In this document: positions 14,270 through 23,401 of the stretch, piece by piece
Layout of the letters: each line of letters starts with the position of its first letter
How positions within the stretch are numbered: the stretch's first letter is position 1
NCBI GenBank assembly: GCA_017476575.1
Contig: JAFUZO010000041.1
Location: forward strand, 1 to 56,495
Source: Bacteroidales bacterium
Lineage (GTDB): Bacteria; Bacteroidota; Bacteroidia; Bacteroidales; UBA932
Length of the DNA stretch: 56,495 nucleotides
Reading direction: 5' to 3'
Translations under genes and position numbers: made by a program
Notes under the pieces: generated by a model
What the model saw: the letters and a program-made list of their open reading frames with translations, nothing else
What the model was told of the DNA's origin: nothing
Database searches by the model: none

Positions 14270-15946
14270 TTATTCCATCAGTTTCTTGTATTTGAATCGC
14301 TTGGGTTCGGTGGTGCCGAGGCGGAGTTTCTTGTTCTCCTCGTATTCGGCGTAGTTGCCCTCGAAGAAGACAACCTGGCCGTCTCCCTCGTAGGCGAGGA
14401 TGTGGGTGGCGATACGGTCGAGGAACCAGCGGTCGTGGCTGACGACCACGGCGCAGCCCGCGAAGGAGTCGAGACCTTCCTCCAGGGCGCGGATGGTGTT
14501 GACGTCCACGTCGTTGGTCGGTTCGTCGAGCAGGAGCACGTTGCCCTCGTCCTTGAGGGTCAGCGCCAGGTGGAGGCGGTTGCGTTCGCCGCCGGAGAGG
14601 ACTCCGCACAGCTTCTCCTGGTCGGCACCGGAGAAGTTGAACCGGGATACCCAGGAGCGGGCGTTGATGTCGCGGCCTCCGAGCCGGACCCATTCGGAAT
14701 TGCCCGCGATGGTTTCGTAGACGGTCTTGTCCGGGTCGATGGAGCGGTGCTGCTGGTCCACATAGGAGATCTTGACGGTCTCGCCGATCTCGATGGAACC
14801 CGCATCCGGCTGCTCGATGCCCATGATGAGGCGGAAGAGCGTCGTCTTGCCCGCCCCGTTCGGACCGATGACCCCGACGATGCCGGCCGGCGGCAGTTCG
14901 AACGACAGGTGCTCGAACAGGAGTTTGTCGCCGTAGGACTTGGCCACGTCGTTGAACCGGATGACCTTGTTGCCGAGGTGCGGCCCGTTCGGAATGTAGA
15001 TTTCCAGGCTGGCCTCTTTCTGCTTCGTGTCGGCCGAGGCGAGTTTTTCATAGGCACCGAGACGGGCCTTCTGCTTGGCCTGGCGGGCTTTCGGGGCCAT
15101 ACGCACCCATTCCAGTTCGCGTTCGAGCGTCTTGCGCCGTTTGGATTCCTGCTTTTCCTCGAGGGCAAGGCGCTTGGTCTTCTGGTCCAGCCAGGAGGAG
15201 TAGTTGCCCTTCCACGGGATACCCTCGCCCCGGTCGAGTTCGAGGATCCAGCCCGCGACATTGTCAAGGAAGTAGCGGTCGTGGGTGACGGCGATGACCG
15301 TTCCCTTGTACTGCTGCAGATGGGCCTCCAGCCACTGGATACTTTCGGTGTCGAGGTGGTTCGTCGGCTCGTCGAGGAGCAGGACATCCGGCTGTTGGAG
15401 CAGGAGGCGGCAGAGGGCGACCCGGCGCCGTTCACCGCCGGAGAGGCTGCCGACCTTTTGGTCCGACGGCGGGCATTGGAGGGCGTCCATGGCCCGTTCC
15501 AGCCTGGCGTCGATCTCCCAGCCGTCCAGGTGTTCGATCCGTTCGGTCAGTTCGCCCTGGCGCTCGATAAGCCGGTTCATCTGGTCGTCGTCCATCGGCT
15601 CCATGAATTTCATGGAAATCTCATTATACTCCGCGAGCACGTCCATGACCTCCTGCACGCCTTCCTGTACGACTTCAAGCACCGTCTTGGACGGGTCCAT
15701 TTCCGGCTCCTGGGGCAGGTAGCCGACGGAATAGCCCGGCGCCCATACGACTTCGCCCTTATAGGATTTCTCCACTCCGGCGATGATCTTCAGGAGCGTG
15801 GACTTGCCGGAGCCGTTCAGACCGATGATGCCGATCTTGGCGCCATAGAAGAAGGAAAGGTAGATGTCCTTGAGAATGACCCTGTTGTTATGCGGCAGGA
15901 CCTTGCCTACCCCGTTCATCGAGAAAATGATCTTTTCGTCAGCCAT
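14270..15946 (-). CDS. ettA: ABC-F translational throttle protein EttA
   Basis: The 558-residue protein has two ABC ATPase domains and no membrane segment. Walker A motifs are GLNGSGKST and GPNGAGKTT, signatures are LSGGERRR and LSGGERNR, and Walker B motifs LLLDEPTNHLD and LLLDEPTNDVD. The N-terminus (MADEKIIFSMNGVGKVLP) and the linker between domains are characteristic of EttA, which binds the ribosomal E site and gates the first peptide bond according to ADP/ATP ratio. The start was placed at 15946 because it gives the family N-terminus; an ATG six codons upstream lies in the promoter region. It ends three bases before the cardiolipin synthase gene, so the two may be co-transcribed. Confidence 0.93.
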   Translation of the reverse strand: MADEKIIFSMNGVGKVLPHNNRVILKDIYLSFFYGAKIGIIGLNGSGKSTLLKIIAGVEKSYKGEVVWAPGYSVGYLPQEPEMDPSKTVLEVVQEGVQEVMDVLAEYNEISMKFMEPMDDDQMNRLIERQGELTERIEHLDGWEIDARLERAMDALQCPPSDQKVGSLSGGERRRVALCRLLLQQPDVLLLDEPTNHLDTESIQWLEAHLQQYKGTVIAVTHDRYFLDNVAGWILELDRGEGIPWKGNYSSWLDQKTKRLALEEKQESKRRKTLERELEWVRMAPKARQAKQKARLGAYEKLASADTKQKEASLEIYIPNGPHLGNKVIRFNDVAKSYGDKLLFEHLSFELPPAGIVGVIGPNGAGKTTLFRLIMGIEQPDAGSIEIGETVKISYVDQQHRSIDPDKTVYETIAGNSEWVRLGGRDINARSWVSRFNFSGADQEKLCGVLSGGERNRLHLALTLKDEGNVLLLDEPTNDVDVNTIRALEEGLDSFAGCAVVVSHDRWFLDRIATHILAYEGDGQVVFFEGNYAEYEENKKLRLGTTEPKRFKYKKLME

Positions 15947-15961
15947 AGTATCCGTTTTGTG

Positions 15962-15969
15962 CAAAGGTA
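15962..15969 (-). promoter_or_regulatory. Putative promoter -7 element of ettA
   Basis: Minus-strand TACCTTTG matches TAnnTTTG and lies 15 bases from the ettA ATG. It directly follows the T-tract of the upstream operon's terminator. Confidence 0.5.
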
Positions 15970-15970
15970 C

Positions 15971-16001
15971 AAAAAATCACTGGGCTGATTGTGTCAGCCC
16001 A
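15971..16001 (-). terminator. Intrinsic terminator of the methylmalonyl-CoA decarboxylase operon
   Basis: On the minus strand TGGGCTGA and TCAGCCCA form a perfect eight-base stem around a five-base loop, followed by GTGA and six T. The stem includes the stop codon of the beta-subunit gene. Confidence 0.85.
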
Positions 16002-17139
16002 GGAAGGAGAGGAGGATGCCGGCGGCGACGGCGGAACCGATGACACCGGCTACGTTCGGGCCCATGGCATGCATGAGGAGGTGGTTGCCCGGGTCGATTT
16101 CCCGGCCGACGGTCTCGGAGACGCGGGCGCTGTCCGGCACGGCGGAGACACCGGCATTGCCGATGAGCGGATTGATCTTCCTCGCAGGGTTCTTGATGAA
16201 GAGGTTCATCACCTTGACGAAGAGGACGCCGGAGGCCGTGGCGATGATGAAGCTCAGCAGGCCCAGGGTGAAGATGCCGAGGGACTTGATGCTGATGAAC
16301 TTGTCCGCCTGGGTAGAGGCGCCGACGGTGAGGCCGATGAGGGTCGTGACTACGTCGATGAGCGGTCCGCGGGCGGTCTCGGCCAGGCGGCGTGTCACAC
16401 CGCTCTCCTTGAGCAGGTTGCCGAAGAAGAGCATGCCGAGCAGCGGAAGGCCGGACGGGACGATGAACGCGGTGATGAGGAAGCCTACGACGGGGAAGAT
16501 AATCTTCTCGCGTTGGGACACCTGCCGCGGGGCCGGCATCCGGATCCGGCGCTCCTTGTCGGTGGTCAGCAGCAGCATGACCGGCTTCTGGATGACCGGG
16601 ACGAGGGCCATATAGGAATAGGCGGAAACGGCGATGGCGCCCATCAGGTCCGGGGCGAGTTTCGACGAGAGGAAGATGGCCGTCGGGCCGTCCGCCCCGC
16701 CGATGATGCCGATGGCGCCCGCCTCGTTCGGGGCGAAGCCGAACGTGAGCGCGAGCAGGTAGGCCCCGAAGATGCCCATCTGGGCGGCGGCGCCGATGAG
16801 GATGAGCCGGGGCTGGGAGATCAGCGCCGAGAAGTCCGTCATGGCACCGATGCCGAGGAAGATCAGCGGCGGATACCAGCCCTGCTTGACGCCTTGGTAG
16901 AGGGTGTTGAGGACGGAACCGTCTTCATAGACGCCGATATTCAGGCCCGGAAACATCGGGATGTTGCCGACAATCATGCCGAAGCCGATCGGCACGAGCA
17001 GCATCGGCTCCCACTCCTTGACAATCGCGAGGGTGATGAACACGATGCCGATGGCAATCATCACGATATTCTGCCAGGCGCAGTTGGCGAAGCCGGTATA
17101 TTCCCAGAATTGTGTGAGTGATTGGAAGATCTGCTCCAT
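15994..17139 (-). CDS. Na+-translocating decarboxylase beta subunit
   Basis: The 381-residue, strongly hydrophobic protein belongs to the OadB/MmdB/GcdB family. It carries the hallmark GIIGGADGPTAIF, whose Asp is required for coupling carboxybiotin decarboxylation to Na+ export in characterised homologues, and the conserved N-terminal re-entrant region with FGMIVGNIP. It is the last gene of the operon carboxyltransferase, OadG-like, biotin carrier, beta. The operon makes a membrane complex that decarboxylates methylmalonyl-CoA (by the carboxyltransferase identity) and pumps Na+ out. Its stop lies within a strong terminator. Confidence 0.93.
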   Translation of the reverse strand: MEQIFQSLTQFWEYTGFANCAWQNIVMIAIGIVFITLAIVKEWEPMLLVPIGFGMIVGNIPMFPGLNIGVYEDGSVLNTLYQGVKQGWYPPLIFLGIGAMTDFSALISQPRLILIGAAAQMGIFGAYLLALTFGFAPNEAGAIGIIGGADGPTAIFLSSKLAPDLMGAIAVSAYSYMALVPVIQKPVMLLLTTDKERRIRMPAPRQVSQREKIIFPVVGFLITAFIVPSGLPLLGMLFFGNLLKESGVTRRLAETARGPLIDVVTTLIGLTVGASTQADKFISIKSLGIFTLGLLSFIIATASGVLFVKVMNLFIKNPARKINPLIGNAGVSAVPDSARVSETVGREIDPGNHLLMHAMGPNVAGVIGSAVAAGILLSFLG

Positions 17140-17143
17140 ATGG

Positions 17144-17578
17144 TCAGGCGATGGTTACAACCGGGGCGCCTTCGAGGACGGAGTCGCCCTTGGCGACGTG
17201 GATGGCGGTGACGGTCCCGTCCTTGGGGGCCGAGATTTCGTTCTCCATCTTCATGGCTTCGAGGACGGCGACCTTCTGGCCGGCCTTCACGGCCTGGCCC
17301 TCCTTGACGGAGACCTCGATGATGACGCCGGGCAGCGGGGAAGTCACCTTCTCTCCAGCTCCGGAGGCGGCGGGTTTGACAGCAGGGGTGCTGGCTGAAA
17401 CGGTGGCCTGAGCGGTTGCAGGCGCCGTGACCGGTGCTGCCGGAGCGGCAGCGGGAGCGTTCTCCAGTTCGACCTCATAGGCGGCACCGTTGACCTGGAC
17501 GGAAAGCATCTTCCCTTCCGCCGGACTGATCGTCACGTTGTAATCTTTTCCGTTGATCTTGAACTTGTACTCTTTCAT
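17144..17578 (-). CDS. Biotin carboxyl carrier subunit of the decarboxylase
   Basis: The 144-residue protein has an N-terminal beta domain (1-40), a flexible Ala/Pro/Thr linker (40-75) and a C-terminal biotinyl domain with EAMKMENE, Lys110 being the biotinylation site. It carries the carboxyl group from the carboxyltransferase to the membrane beta subunit. The gene ends four bases before the beta-subunit gene. The Ala/Pro linker is usual for this class of swinging-arm protein. Confidence 0.92.
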   Translation of the reverse strand: MKEYKFKINGKDYNVTISPAEGKMLSVQVNGAAYEVELENAPAAAPAAPVTAPATAQATVSASTPAVKPAASGAGEKVTSPLPGVIIEVSVKEGQAVKAGQKVAVLEAMKMENEISAPKDGTVTAIHVAKGDSVLEGAPVVTIA

Positions 17579-17590
17579 ATCGTGTGCTTT

Positions 17591-18508
17591 TTATTTCGGT
17601 AATTGTCTGAACATCTGCGATTTCTCATTCCAAGGGGAATCGGATGGACGGAGGGTGATGACGAAGGGTTCGGCATCGTGGACCGTGTCGGTGAGATAGA
17701 GGTCCACGGCGGCCGCAATGGCGGCATACACCTCGCCGCTGTCCTCCATGTCGAGGGCCAGGGCGATGGCGGCGGCCACCTCGGGGGGGACGGCCCCGGC
17801 GGCGGCCTTCTTCCTGGGCTTCCGGGCCGCGCCCTCGCCGTTGGCCAGGAGCCGGAACAGCAGGACGAAGAAGCCCCAGAGGATGGCGAGGGCCGCAAAC
17901 ACGACACTCACGGAAACGATGGTGAGAGTCCAGCCGTGCGGGTCTTTCTCGGCCATGACCTGGGCCTTGGTGGCGGCATTCTGGTCGCCGTTGGCGATGC
18001 CGGGAGACGGCACCATCGGCTCCGGTTCCACTTCGAACACCTGCCCCCGGAGGTCATGGGCGAGTTTTCCCACGGATTTGCCTTGGGGCAGCGTGGGGGG
18101 GACGGTCAGCGAATCGATGATGGTTCGGCCGTCGTTCGAGACGAGGTAGACGGTGCTGCCGGGGGCCAGGGTGACGCCGGCATAAAAGGTTCCGTCCAGG
18201 CCGTTGCCGCTGGCGTAGAAGAGGGCGGTCTGGCGTGGACCGATCTTGGTACGCAGGTCTCCCTTCGGGATGAGGCTCTTCCGGAGGTTGTCCCGGTCAT
18301 CGGTCAGGAAGCAGCCGCCGAAGTTGACGGTGCCCTGCGAAGTATTGTAGAGTTCGATCCAGCCCCCCCGCCTGCCATAGTCGTCCAGGATGCCGGTCGA
18401 ATCCGGCTCCGCCAGGACTTCGGAGATGATGAGGTCAGTGACATTCTGGGCCTGGAGCGTCCCGGCGGCAAGGAGGAGGAAGATCGGGATGATGATATTC
18501 CTTCTCAT
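17591..18508 (-). CDS. OadG-like subunit with exported lamin-tail-like domain
   Basis: The 305-residue protein begins with a signal peptide (1-20, cut after LQA), then a domain of about 130 residues containing [12 protein letters not shown] and [10 protein letters not shown], the pattern of a lamin-tail (LTD) domain. Next comes one strong membrane helix (about 193-221, [19 protein letters not shown]) and a cytoplasmic C-terminal tail. The helix and tail match the small OadG/MmdC subunit that assembles Na+-pumping decarboxylases; the exported LTD is an addition to the classic short subunit of about 85 residues. It overlaps the carboxyltransferase gene by four bases. The role of the exported part is unknown. 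Confidence 0.8.
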   Translation of the reverse strand: MRRNIIIPIFLLLAAGTLQAQNVTDLIISEVLAEPDSTGILDDYGRRGGWIELYNTSQGTVNFGGCFLTDDRDNLRKSLIPKGDLRTKIGPRQTALFYASGNGLDGTFYAGVTLAPGSTVYLVSNDGRTIIDSLTVPPTLPQGKSVGKLAHDLRGQVFEVEPEPMVPSPGIANGDQNAATKAQVMAEKDPHGWTLTIVSVSVVFAALAILWGFFVLLFRLLANGEGAARKPRKKAAAGAVPPEVAAAIALALDMEDSGEVYAAIAAAVDLYLTDTVHDAEPFVITLRPSDSPWNEKSQMFRQLPK

Positions 18509-20061
18509 AGCGGCAGGTTGTCATGTTTCTTGGCCGGGACGGTCTGTTTCTTGCCGGCAAGCTGCTCCAGGGCACGGATGACGCGGAACCGGGTGTTGCG
18601 CGGCTCGATGACATCGTCGATATAGCCCTTCCGGGCGGCTTGGTAGGGATTGGAGAAGAGGTCGTCGTATTCCTTCTTCTTGGCCTCGAAGATTTCCGCG
18701 GCATGTTCCGGGTCGGCCTTGATGTCCTTGGCGTAGAGGACGTTGACGGCTCCGTCCGCACCCATCACGGCAATGTTGGCGGAGGGCCATGCATAGTTGA
18801 TGTCGCCCCGCAGCTGCTTGCAGCTCATGACGATGTGGGCGCCGCCGTAGGACTTGCGCAGCGATACGGTGACCTTCGGGACGGTCGCCTCGCCGTAGGC
18901 GTACAGGAGTTTCGCGCCGTTGGTGATGATGGCACCGTATTCCTGCTGCGTGCCGCAAAGGAAGCCCGGGACATCGACGAGGGTGACGAGCGGGATGTTG
19001 AAGGCGTCGCAGAAACGCACGAAGCGGGCGGCCTTGCGGGAGGCGTTGATGTCGAGCACCCCGGCCAGCACCTTCGGCTGGTTGGCGACGATGCCGACGC
19101 TGCGACCGTTCATGTGGGCGAATCCCACGATGATGTTCTTGGCAAAGTCCTTGTGGACCTCGAAGAACCGTCCGTCGTCGACGATGCTGCCGATGACGGC
19201 ATACATGTCGTAGGCCTTGTTCGGGTTGTCCGGAATGATGTCGTTGAGGGTGTCGTCGACGCGGTTATACGGGTCCTGCGTCGGGCGGACGGGGGCCGTC
19301 TCCAGGTTGTTCTGGGGCAGGTAGGAGAGCAGTTCCTTGATGGTCGCGAGGCCTTCCTCTTCCGAAGAGGCGGCGAAGTGCGCCACGCCGCTCTTGGTGG
19401 AATGGACGGAGGCGCCGCCGAGCTGTTCCTGGTCCACGACCTCGCCGGTCACGCTCTTGACGACGGCCGGTCCCGTGAGGAACATGTAGGAGGTGTCCTT
19501 GACCATGAGGGTGAAGTCCGTGAGGGCGGGGGAGTAGACCGCTCCGCCGGCGCACGGACCGAAGATGCCGCTGATCTGCGGGACGACGCCCGATGCAAGG
19601 ATGTTCCGCTCGAAGATCTCGCCGTAGCCGGCCAGGGCATCGATGCCTTCCTGGATCCGGGCGCCGCCCGAGTCGTTGAGTCCGATGCAGGGGGCGCCGT
19701 TGCGCACGGCCATGTCCATGACCTTGCAGATCTTTTCGGACATCGTCTTGGAAAGGGAACCGCCGCTGACGGTGAAGTCCTGGGCGAAGATGTAGACGAG
19801 ACGGCCGTCGATGGTGCCGCATCCGGTCACCACGCCGTCGCCGTCCGTGTGCTGCTTTTCCATGCCGAAGTTCGTGCAGCGGTGCTGGACGAACATGTCA
19901 TATTCTTCGAAGCTGCCTTCGTCGAGGAGGAGGGCGATGCGTTCGCGGGCGGTGAGTTTGCCTTTCTGGTGCTGGGCCTCGATGCGTTTCTCTCCGCCGC
20001 CGAGCCGGGCCTTGGCCCTCCGCTCCACCAAGCGCTGGATGTTATCCGTCTGGATACTCAT
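18505..20061 (-). CDS. mmdA: Methylmalonyl-CoA decarboxylase carboxyltransferase (alpha) subunit
   Basis: The 518-residue cytoplasmic protein is a carboxyltransferase of the acyl-CoA carboxylase beta / MmdA family, with two crotonase-like halves. Recognisable segments are [14 protein letters not shown], the acyl-CoA-binding [13 protein letters not shown] and [16 protein letters not shown], and the C-terminal [11 protein letters not shown]. It transfers the carboxyl group of methylmalonyl-CoA to biotin on the downstream carrier. The same fold serves propionyl-CoA carboxylase, but linkage to OadG-like, biotin carrier and beta-subunit genes points to the decarboxylase of the succinate-propionate pathway. 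A well-formed promoter lies upstream. Confidence 0.92.
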   Translation of the reverse strand: MSIQTDNIQRLVERRAKARLGGGEKRIEAQHQKGKLTARERIALLLDEGSFEEYDMFVQHRCTNFGMEKQHTDGDGVVTGCGTIDGRLVYIFAQDFTVSGGSLSKTMSEKICKVMDMAVRNGAPCIGLNDSGGARIQEGIDALAGYGEIFERNILASGVVPQISGIFGPCAGGAVYSPALTDFTLMVKDTSYMFLTGPAVVKSVTGEVVDQEQLGGASVHSTKSGVAHFAASSEEEGLATIKELLSYLPQNNLETAPVRPTQDPYNRVDDTLNDIIPDNPNKAYDMYAVIGSIVDDGRFFEVHKDFAKNIIVGFAHMNGRSVGIVANQPKVLAGVLDINASRKAARFVRFCDAFNIPLVTLVDVPGFLCGTQQEYGAIITNGAKLLYAYGEATVPKVTVSLRKSYGGAHIVMSCKQLRGDINYAWPSANIAVMGADGAVNVLYAKDIKADPEHAAEIFEAKKKEYDDLFSNPYQAARKGYIDDVIEPRNTRFRVIRALEQLAGKKQTVPAKKHDNLPL

Positions 20062-20088
20062 AATCTTCCGTTTTCGTTAATAATCCCG

Positions 20089-20119
20089 CAAATATAACGA
20101 ATTCAGAAGTCATATGCAA
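20089..20119 (-). promoter_or_regulatory. Promoter of the decarboxylase operon
   Basis: On the minus strand TTG (20119-20117), a 20-base spacer and TATATTTG (20096-20089) form a full Bacteroidetes promoter 28 bases before mmdA. Confidence 0.75.
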
Positions 20120-20132
20120 GCCGGGCGTCCCG

Positions 20133-21800
20133 TCAGGAGAGGCCTTCGATCTGGCTGTCGACGATGTCGATACGGAGGGCTTGGGGGGATTGGGGCAGAC
20201 CGGGCATACGGATGATGTCGCCTGCGATGGCGACCAGCAGGCCGGCCCCGCTGTTGATGACAATGTCGCGGATGTCGAAGGTGAAGCCGGACGGGGCGCC
20301 GTAGCGCTTCGGGTCCTGGCTGAAGGAGTACTGCGTCTTGGCGATGCAGACCGGGAAGCGGTTGTAGCCCAGTGCATTGATCTGGGCGATCATCTTCCGT
20401 GCAGCGGTGCTGAACGTGACTCCGTCGGCGTGGTAGATGTGGCGGGCGACGGCCTCGATTTTCTCTTCGACGGTCGCTTCGTCCGGGTATTGGAAGTGCA
20501 GGGGCGCGGACGGATGTTTCTCGATGGTGTCGACCACCAGACGGGCCAGGTCGACAGCCCCTTCACCGCCCCGGCAGAAGGCGTCGTTGAGGGCGAACGG
20601 GACGCCGAGGGTCGCGCAGTGCTCGCGGACGAGGGCGATTTCCGCATCGAGATCGTCGCCGTAGCGGTTGAAGCAGACGAGGACGGTCTGTCCGAAGGAG
20701 CGGAGGTTGCCGATGTGCCGGTCAAGGTTGGCAAAGCCCTTGCGGATCCCCTCGGCGGAAGGCTGGGCGATGTCCTCGACGGGAACGTCCCCATGCATCT
20801 TGAGCCCCCGCAGGGTGGCGACGAGGACGGTCAGCACCGGGGAGAGCCCGGACTTGCGGCACTTGATGTCGTAGAACTTCTCTGCGCCGAGGTCTGCGCC
20901 GAAGCCCGCCTCCGTGACCACGTAGTCGCCGAAGGTCATGGCCATTTGGGTCGCGAGGACGGAGTTGCAGCCGTGGGCGATGTTGGCGAACGGACCGCCG
21001 TGGATGAAGGCCGGCGTGCCCTCGGTCGTCTGCACGAGGTTGGGTTTGAGGGCGTCGATGAGGAGGGTGCAGATGGCGCCGCCGACCCCCATGTCCCTCA
21101 CCCGGAACGGCTCTCCCGAGAGCGTGTAACCGAGCAGGATGTCGTCGATGCGCGCCCGGAGGTCGTCCAGGTCGCGGGCCAGGCAGAGGATGGCCATGAT
21201 CTCGGACGCCGGGGTGATGTCGAAGCCGGCCTCCTGGGGCACGCCGTCGGTGCAGGCGCCGAGCCCGGTGACGATGTGGCGGAGCGAACGGTCGTTGACG
21301 TCGAGGACCCGCTTCCACAGGATCTGCCGCATCCCGAACCCTTCCGCCCGGTGCTGGTAGATGTAGTTGTCCAGCAGCGCGGCGATCATGTTGTCCGCCG
21401 TGGTGACGGCATGGAAGTCACCGGTGAAGTGGAGGTTGATCTTGTCCATCGGCAGTACCTGGGCATAACCGCCCCCGGCCGCCCCGCCTTTCATGCCGAA
21501 GCAGGGGCCGAGGGATGGCTCCCGGAGGGCGACGACCGCCTTCTTGCCGATCCGGTTGAGCCCGAGGGACAGGCCGACGGAGACGGTCGTCTTGCCGATG
21601 CCGGCCTTCGTCGGAGTGATGGCCGTCACCAGGATCAGTCTGCTGCGACGGACCCGCTCCTCGTCGATGAGGGAAAGCGGCACCTTGGCCATGTATTTTC
21701 CGTAGGGTTCCAGGCTGTCCGCCGGGATGCCGAGACCGGCCGCCACCTCGGAGACCGGCTTCATTTCGATGCTCCGGGCGATTTCGATGTCAGATTGCAT
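20133..21800 (-). CDS. fhs: Formate-tetrahydrofolate ligase
   Basis: The start at ATG 21800 gives 555 residues, the normal family length; the frame is open much further upstream but that part is an overlap with yebC. The protein uses ATP to join formate to tetrahydrofolate in cytoplasmic one-carbon metabolism. Supporting segments are the P-loop [11 protein letters not shown] (63-72; many homologues read GEGKTT, so the Glu is Ile here), [30 protein letters not shown] and the C-terminal [17 protein letters not shown] terminator separates it from yebC, so it is probably transcribed alone, though I found no clear promoter box. Confidence 0.95.
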   Translation of the reverse strand: MQSDIEIARSIEMKPVSEVAAGLGIPADSLEPYGKYMAKVPLSLIDEERVRRSRLILVTAITPTKAGIGKTTVSVGLSLGLNRIGKKAVVALREPSLGPCFGMKGGAAGGGYAQVLPMDKINLHFTGDFHAVTTADNMIAALLDNYIYQHRAEGFGMRQILWKRVLDVNDRSLRHIVTGLGACTDGVPQEAGFDITPASEIMAILCLARDLDDLRARIDDILLGYTLSGEPFRVRDMGVGGAICTLLIDALKPNLVQTTEGTPAFIHGGPFANIAHGCNSVLATQMAMTFGDYVVTEAGFGADLGAEKFYDIKCRKSGLSPVLTVLVATLRGLKMHGDVPVEDIAQPSAEGIRKGFANLDRHIGNLRSFGQTVLVCFNRYGDDLDAEIALVREHCATLGVPFALNDAFCRGGEGAVDLARLVVDTIEKHPSAPLHFQYPDEATVEEKIEAVARHIYHADGVTFSTAARKMIAQINALGYNRFPVCIAKTQYSFSQDPKRYGAPSGFTFDIRDIVINSGAGLLVAIAGDIIRMPGLPQSPQALRIDIVDSQIEGLS

Positions 21801-21820
21801 GGGCTGGGGGATGGGGATGG

Positions 21821-21854
21821 AAAAAAGAGGAAGCCAGGCGTGAACCTGGCTTCC
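21821..21854 (-). terminator. Intrinsic terminator after yebC
   Basis: GGAAGCCAGG and CCTGGCTTCC form a perfect ten-base stem with a six-base loop. On the minus strand it is followed by TC and six T, starting 11 bases past the yebC stop. Confidence 0.9.
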
Positions 21855-21865
21855 GGTAAGGGGTT

Positions 21866-22624
21866 CTATTCCGCCGCCGGGGCGAGGGTGGAGTAGACGT
21901 TGGTGACGTCTTCGTCGTCCTCGAGGAGACCGGTCAGTTTGTCGAGGGTGGCGCGCTGCTCTGGGGTGACGTCCTTCAGGTCGACGTTCGGAATCTGCTC
22001 GAAGCCGCCGGACACGAGGTCGTAGCCGTTCTCCTCGATGTATTTCTGGATCTGGCCGTAGGCCGTGTAGTCGCCGTAGATGACGATTTCGTTGGACACG
22101 TTCTCGTCTTCGTCCTCGATTTCCTGCTTGAAGACCTCTTCGGCGCCGAAGTCGATCAGCTCCAGTTCGAGTTCTTCGACGTCGACAGGCTTCGACGGGG
22201 CCTCCTTGATGCGGAACACGCACTTGTGGTCGAACATGAAGGCGACGGAACCGCTGGTGCCGAGGGAGCCGCCGCACTTGGTGAAATAGCTGCGGACGTT
22301 GGCGACGGTGCGGGTGTTGTTGTCGGTGGCAGTCTCCACGAGGTAGGCGACCCCGAAGGGGCCGAAGCCTTCGTAGATGATTTCCTTGAAATCGCCGGTT
22401 TTGGCCTCCGTGGCCTTCTTGATGGCGCGCTCGATGTTTTCCTTGGGCATCGACTCGGCGCGGGCCTCGGCGAGCAGGGCTCTCAGGCGGGGGTTGCCGG
22501 TGACTTCGGCACCGCCCTGCTTGACGGCGATGGTGATTTCTTTGCCCAGTTTGGTGAAGACTTTGGCCATGTGGCCCCAGCGCTTGAGCTTGCGCTCCTT
22601 GCGGAATTCAAATGCTCTTCCCAT
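21866..22624 (-). CDS. yebC: YebC/PmpR-family protein
   Basis: The 252-residue protein matches the YebC/PmpR family from end to end: [21 protein letters not shown] at the start, [28 protein letters not shown], and [21 protein letters not shown]. Members are described as DNA-binding regulators or translation factors that relieve ribosome stalling. The C-terminus is strongly acidic. The start codon lies two bases after the upstream TPR gene, and a strong terminator follows, so the two genes form a short operon. Confidence 0.92.
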   Translation of the reverse strand: MGRAFEFRKERKLKRWGHMAKVFTKLGKEITIAVKQGGAEVTGNPRLRALLAEARAESMPKENIERAIKKATEAKTGDFKEIIYEGFGPFGVAYLVETATDNNTRTVANVRSYFTKCGGSLGTSGSVAFMFDHKCVFRIKEAPSKPVDVEELELELIDFGAEEVFKQEIEDEDENVSNEIVIYGDYTAYGQIQKYIEENGYDLVSGGFEQIPNVDLKDVTPEQRATLDKLTGLLEDDEDVTNVYSTLAPAAE

Positions 22625-22626
22625 GG

Positions 22627-23298
22627 TTATTCAGCGATACGGGTGATGTACTTGTCGATGTCCATGGCTTCCGGCGCCTGCGGATACTGGTCCTTGATCT
22701 CCCGGTAGGCGGCGAGGGCCTTCGCGGTGTCGCCGAGGGCTTCGGCCGCAATGCCGGCCTTGAGGAGGTAACCGGCGGAGAAGGCATTGCAAGAGGTCTT
22801 GGCGGCCTTCTCGAACCAGCCGAGGGCGGTCTTGTAGTCCTCCAGACCGACGTAGGCATCACCGATGCAGGCCTGGGCACGGGCGAGGAGGATGGCATCC
22901 TTGCCGTCGTACTTCTTCAGGTACTGGAGGGCCTCGTCGTAGTTGCCCAGCTGGAGGGCGCTGACCCCGGCGTAGAGATAGACGGATTCGCCGCCCTTGG
23001 CGCCGTACTTGGCGATGATGTCCTCGAAACCGAGGTAGTTGTCGTCGCCCTGGAGGGCGAGTTCGTAGTTCTGCTGGGCGAACCACTGCTCGGCGTGGAA
23101 CATCTCGGCCTGGGCTTCGGCCTTCTTGGGCTGGAGGTAGAACCGGTTGTATGCCAGGACGGCGAGGGCGATCACGAGGACCGCGGCTACGCAGCCGTAG
23201 ATGATCTTGCCGTTCTCCTTGAAGAACTGGTCCGTCTTGGAAACAGCCTCGGCGACATTCTGCTGCCTGGTTTCCTCTTCGATGGTTTTCTTTGCCAT
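22627..23298 (-). CDS. Single-pass membrane protein with TPR repeats
   Basis: The 223-residue protein has a cytoplasmic N-terminus of about 32 residues, one membrane helix (about 33-51, IIYGCVAAVLVIALAVLAY), and a periplasmic part with tetratricopeptide-type helices (for example ALQYLKKYDGKDAILLARAQ and DTAKALAAYREIKDQYP). The layout resembles YfgM-like chaperone partners of the Sec translocon and other Bacteroidetes TPR proteins. It is the first gene of an operon with yebC. The specific partner is not known. Confidence 0.8.
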   Translation of the reverse strand: MAKKTIEEETRQQNVAEAVSKTDQFFKENGKIIYGCVAAVLVIALAVLAYNRFYLQPKKAEAQAEMFHAEQWFAQQNYELALQGDDNYLGFEDIIAKYGAKGGESVYLYAGVSALQLGNYDEALQYLKKYDGKDAILLARAQACIGDAYVGLEDYKTALGWFEKAAKTSCNAFSAGYLLKAGIAAEALGDTAKALAAYREIKDQYPQAPEAMDIDKYITRIAE

Positions 23299-23371
23299 AT
23301 CTAATGTTGTTTTATCATTCGCTCAATGGCCCGTCGGGGCATAATGGACCGCAAAAATAGTAAAAAAATTG

Positions 23372-23379
23372 TATATTTG
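23372..23379 (+). promoter_or_regulatory. Putative promoter -7 element of recF
   Basis: TATATTTG matches the TAnnTTTG consensus and lies 22 bases before the recF ATG. No TTG at the usual distance was found. Confidence 0.5.
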
Positions 23380-23401
23380 CAATCGGAAAAGACAGTCAGC
23401 C

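Noticed and set aside
12731..15988. A 1085-codon plus-strand open frame spanning cls and ettA
   Set aside because: It runs antisense to two well-identified genes and their intergenic gap, and its translation has no domain resemblance.
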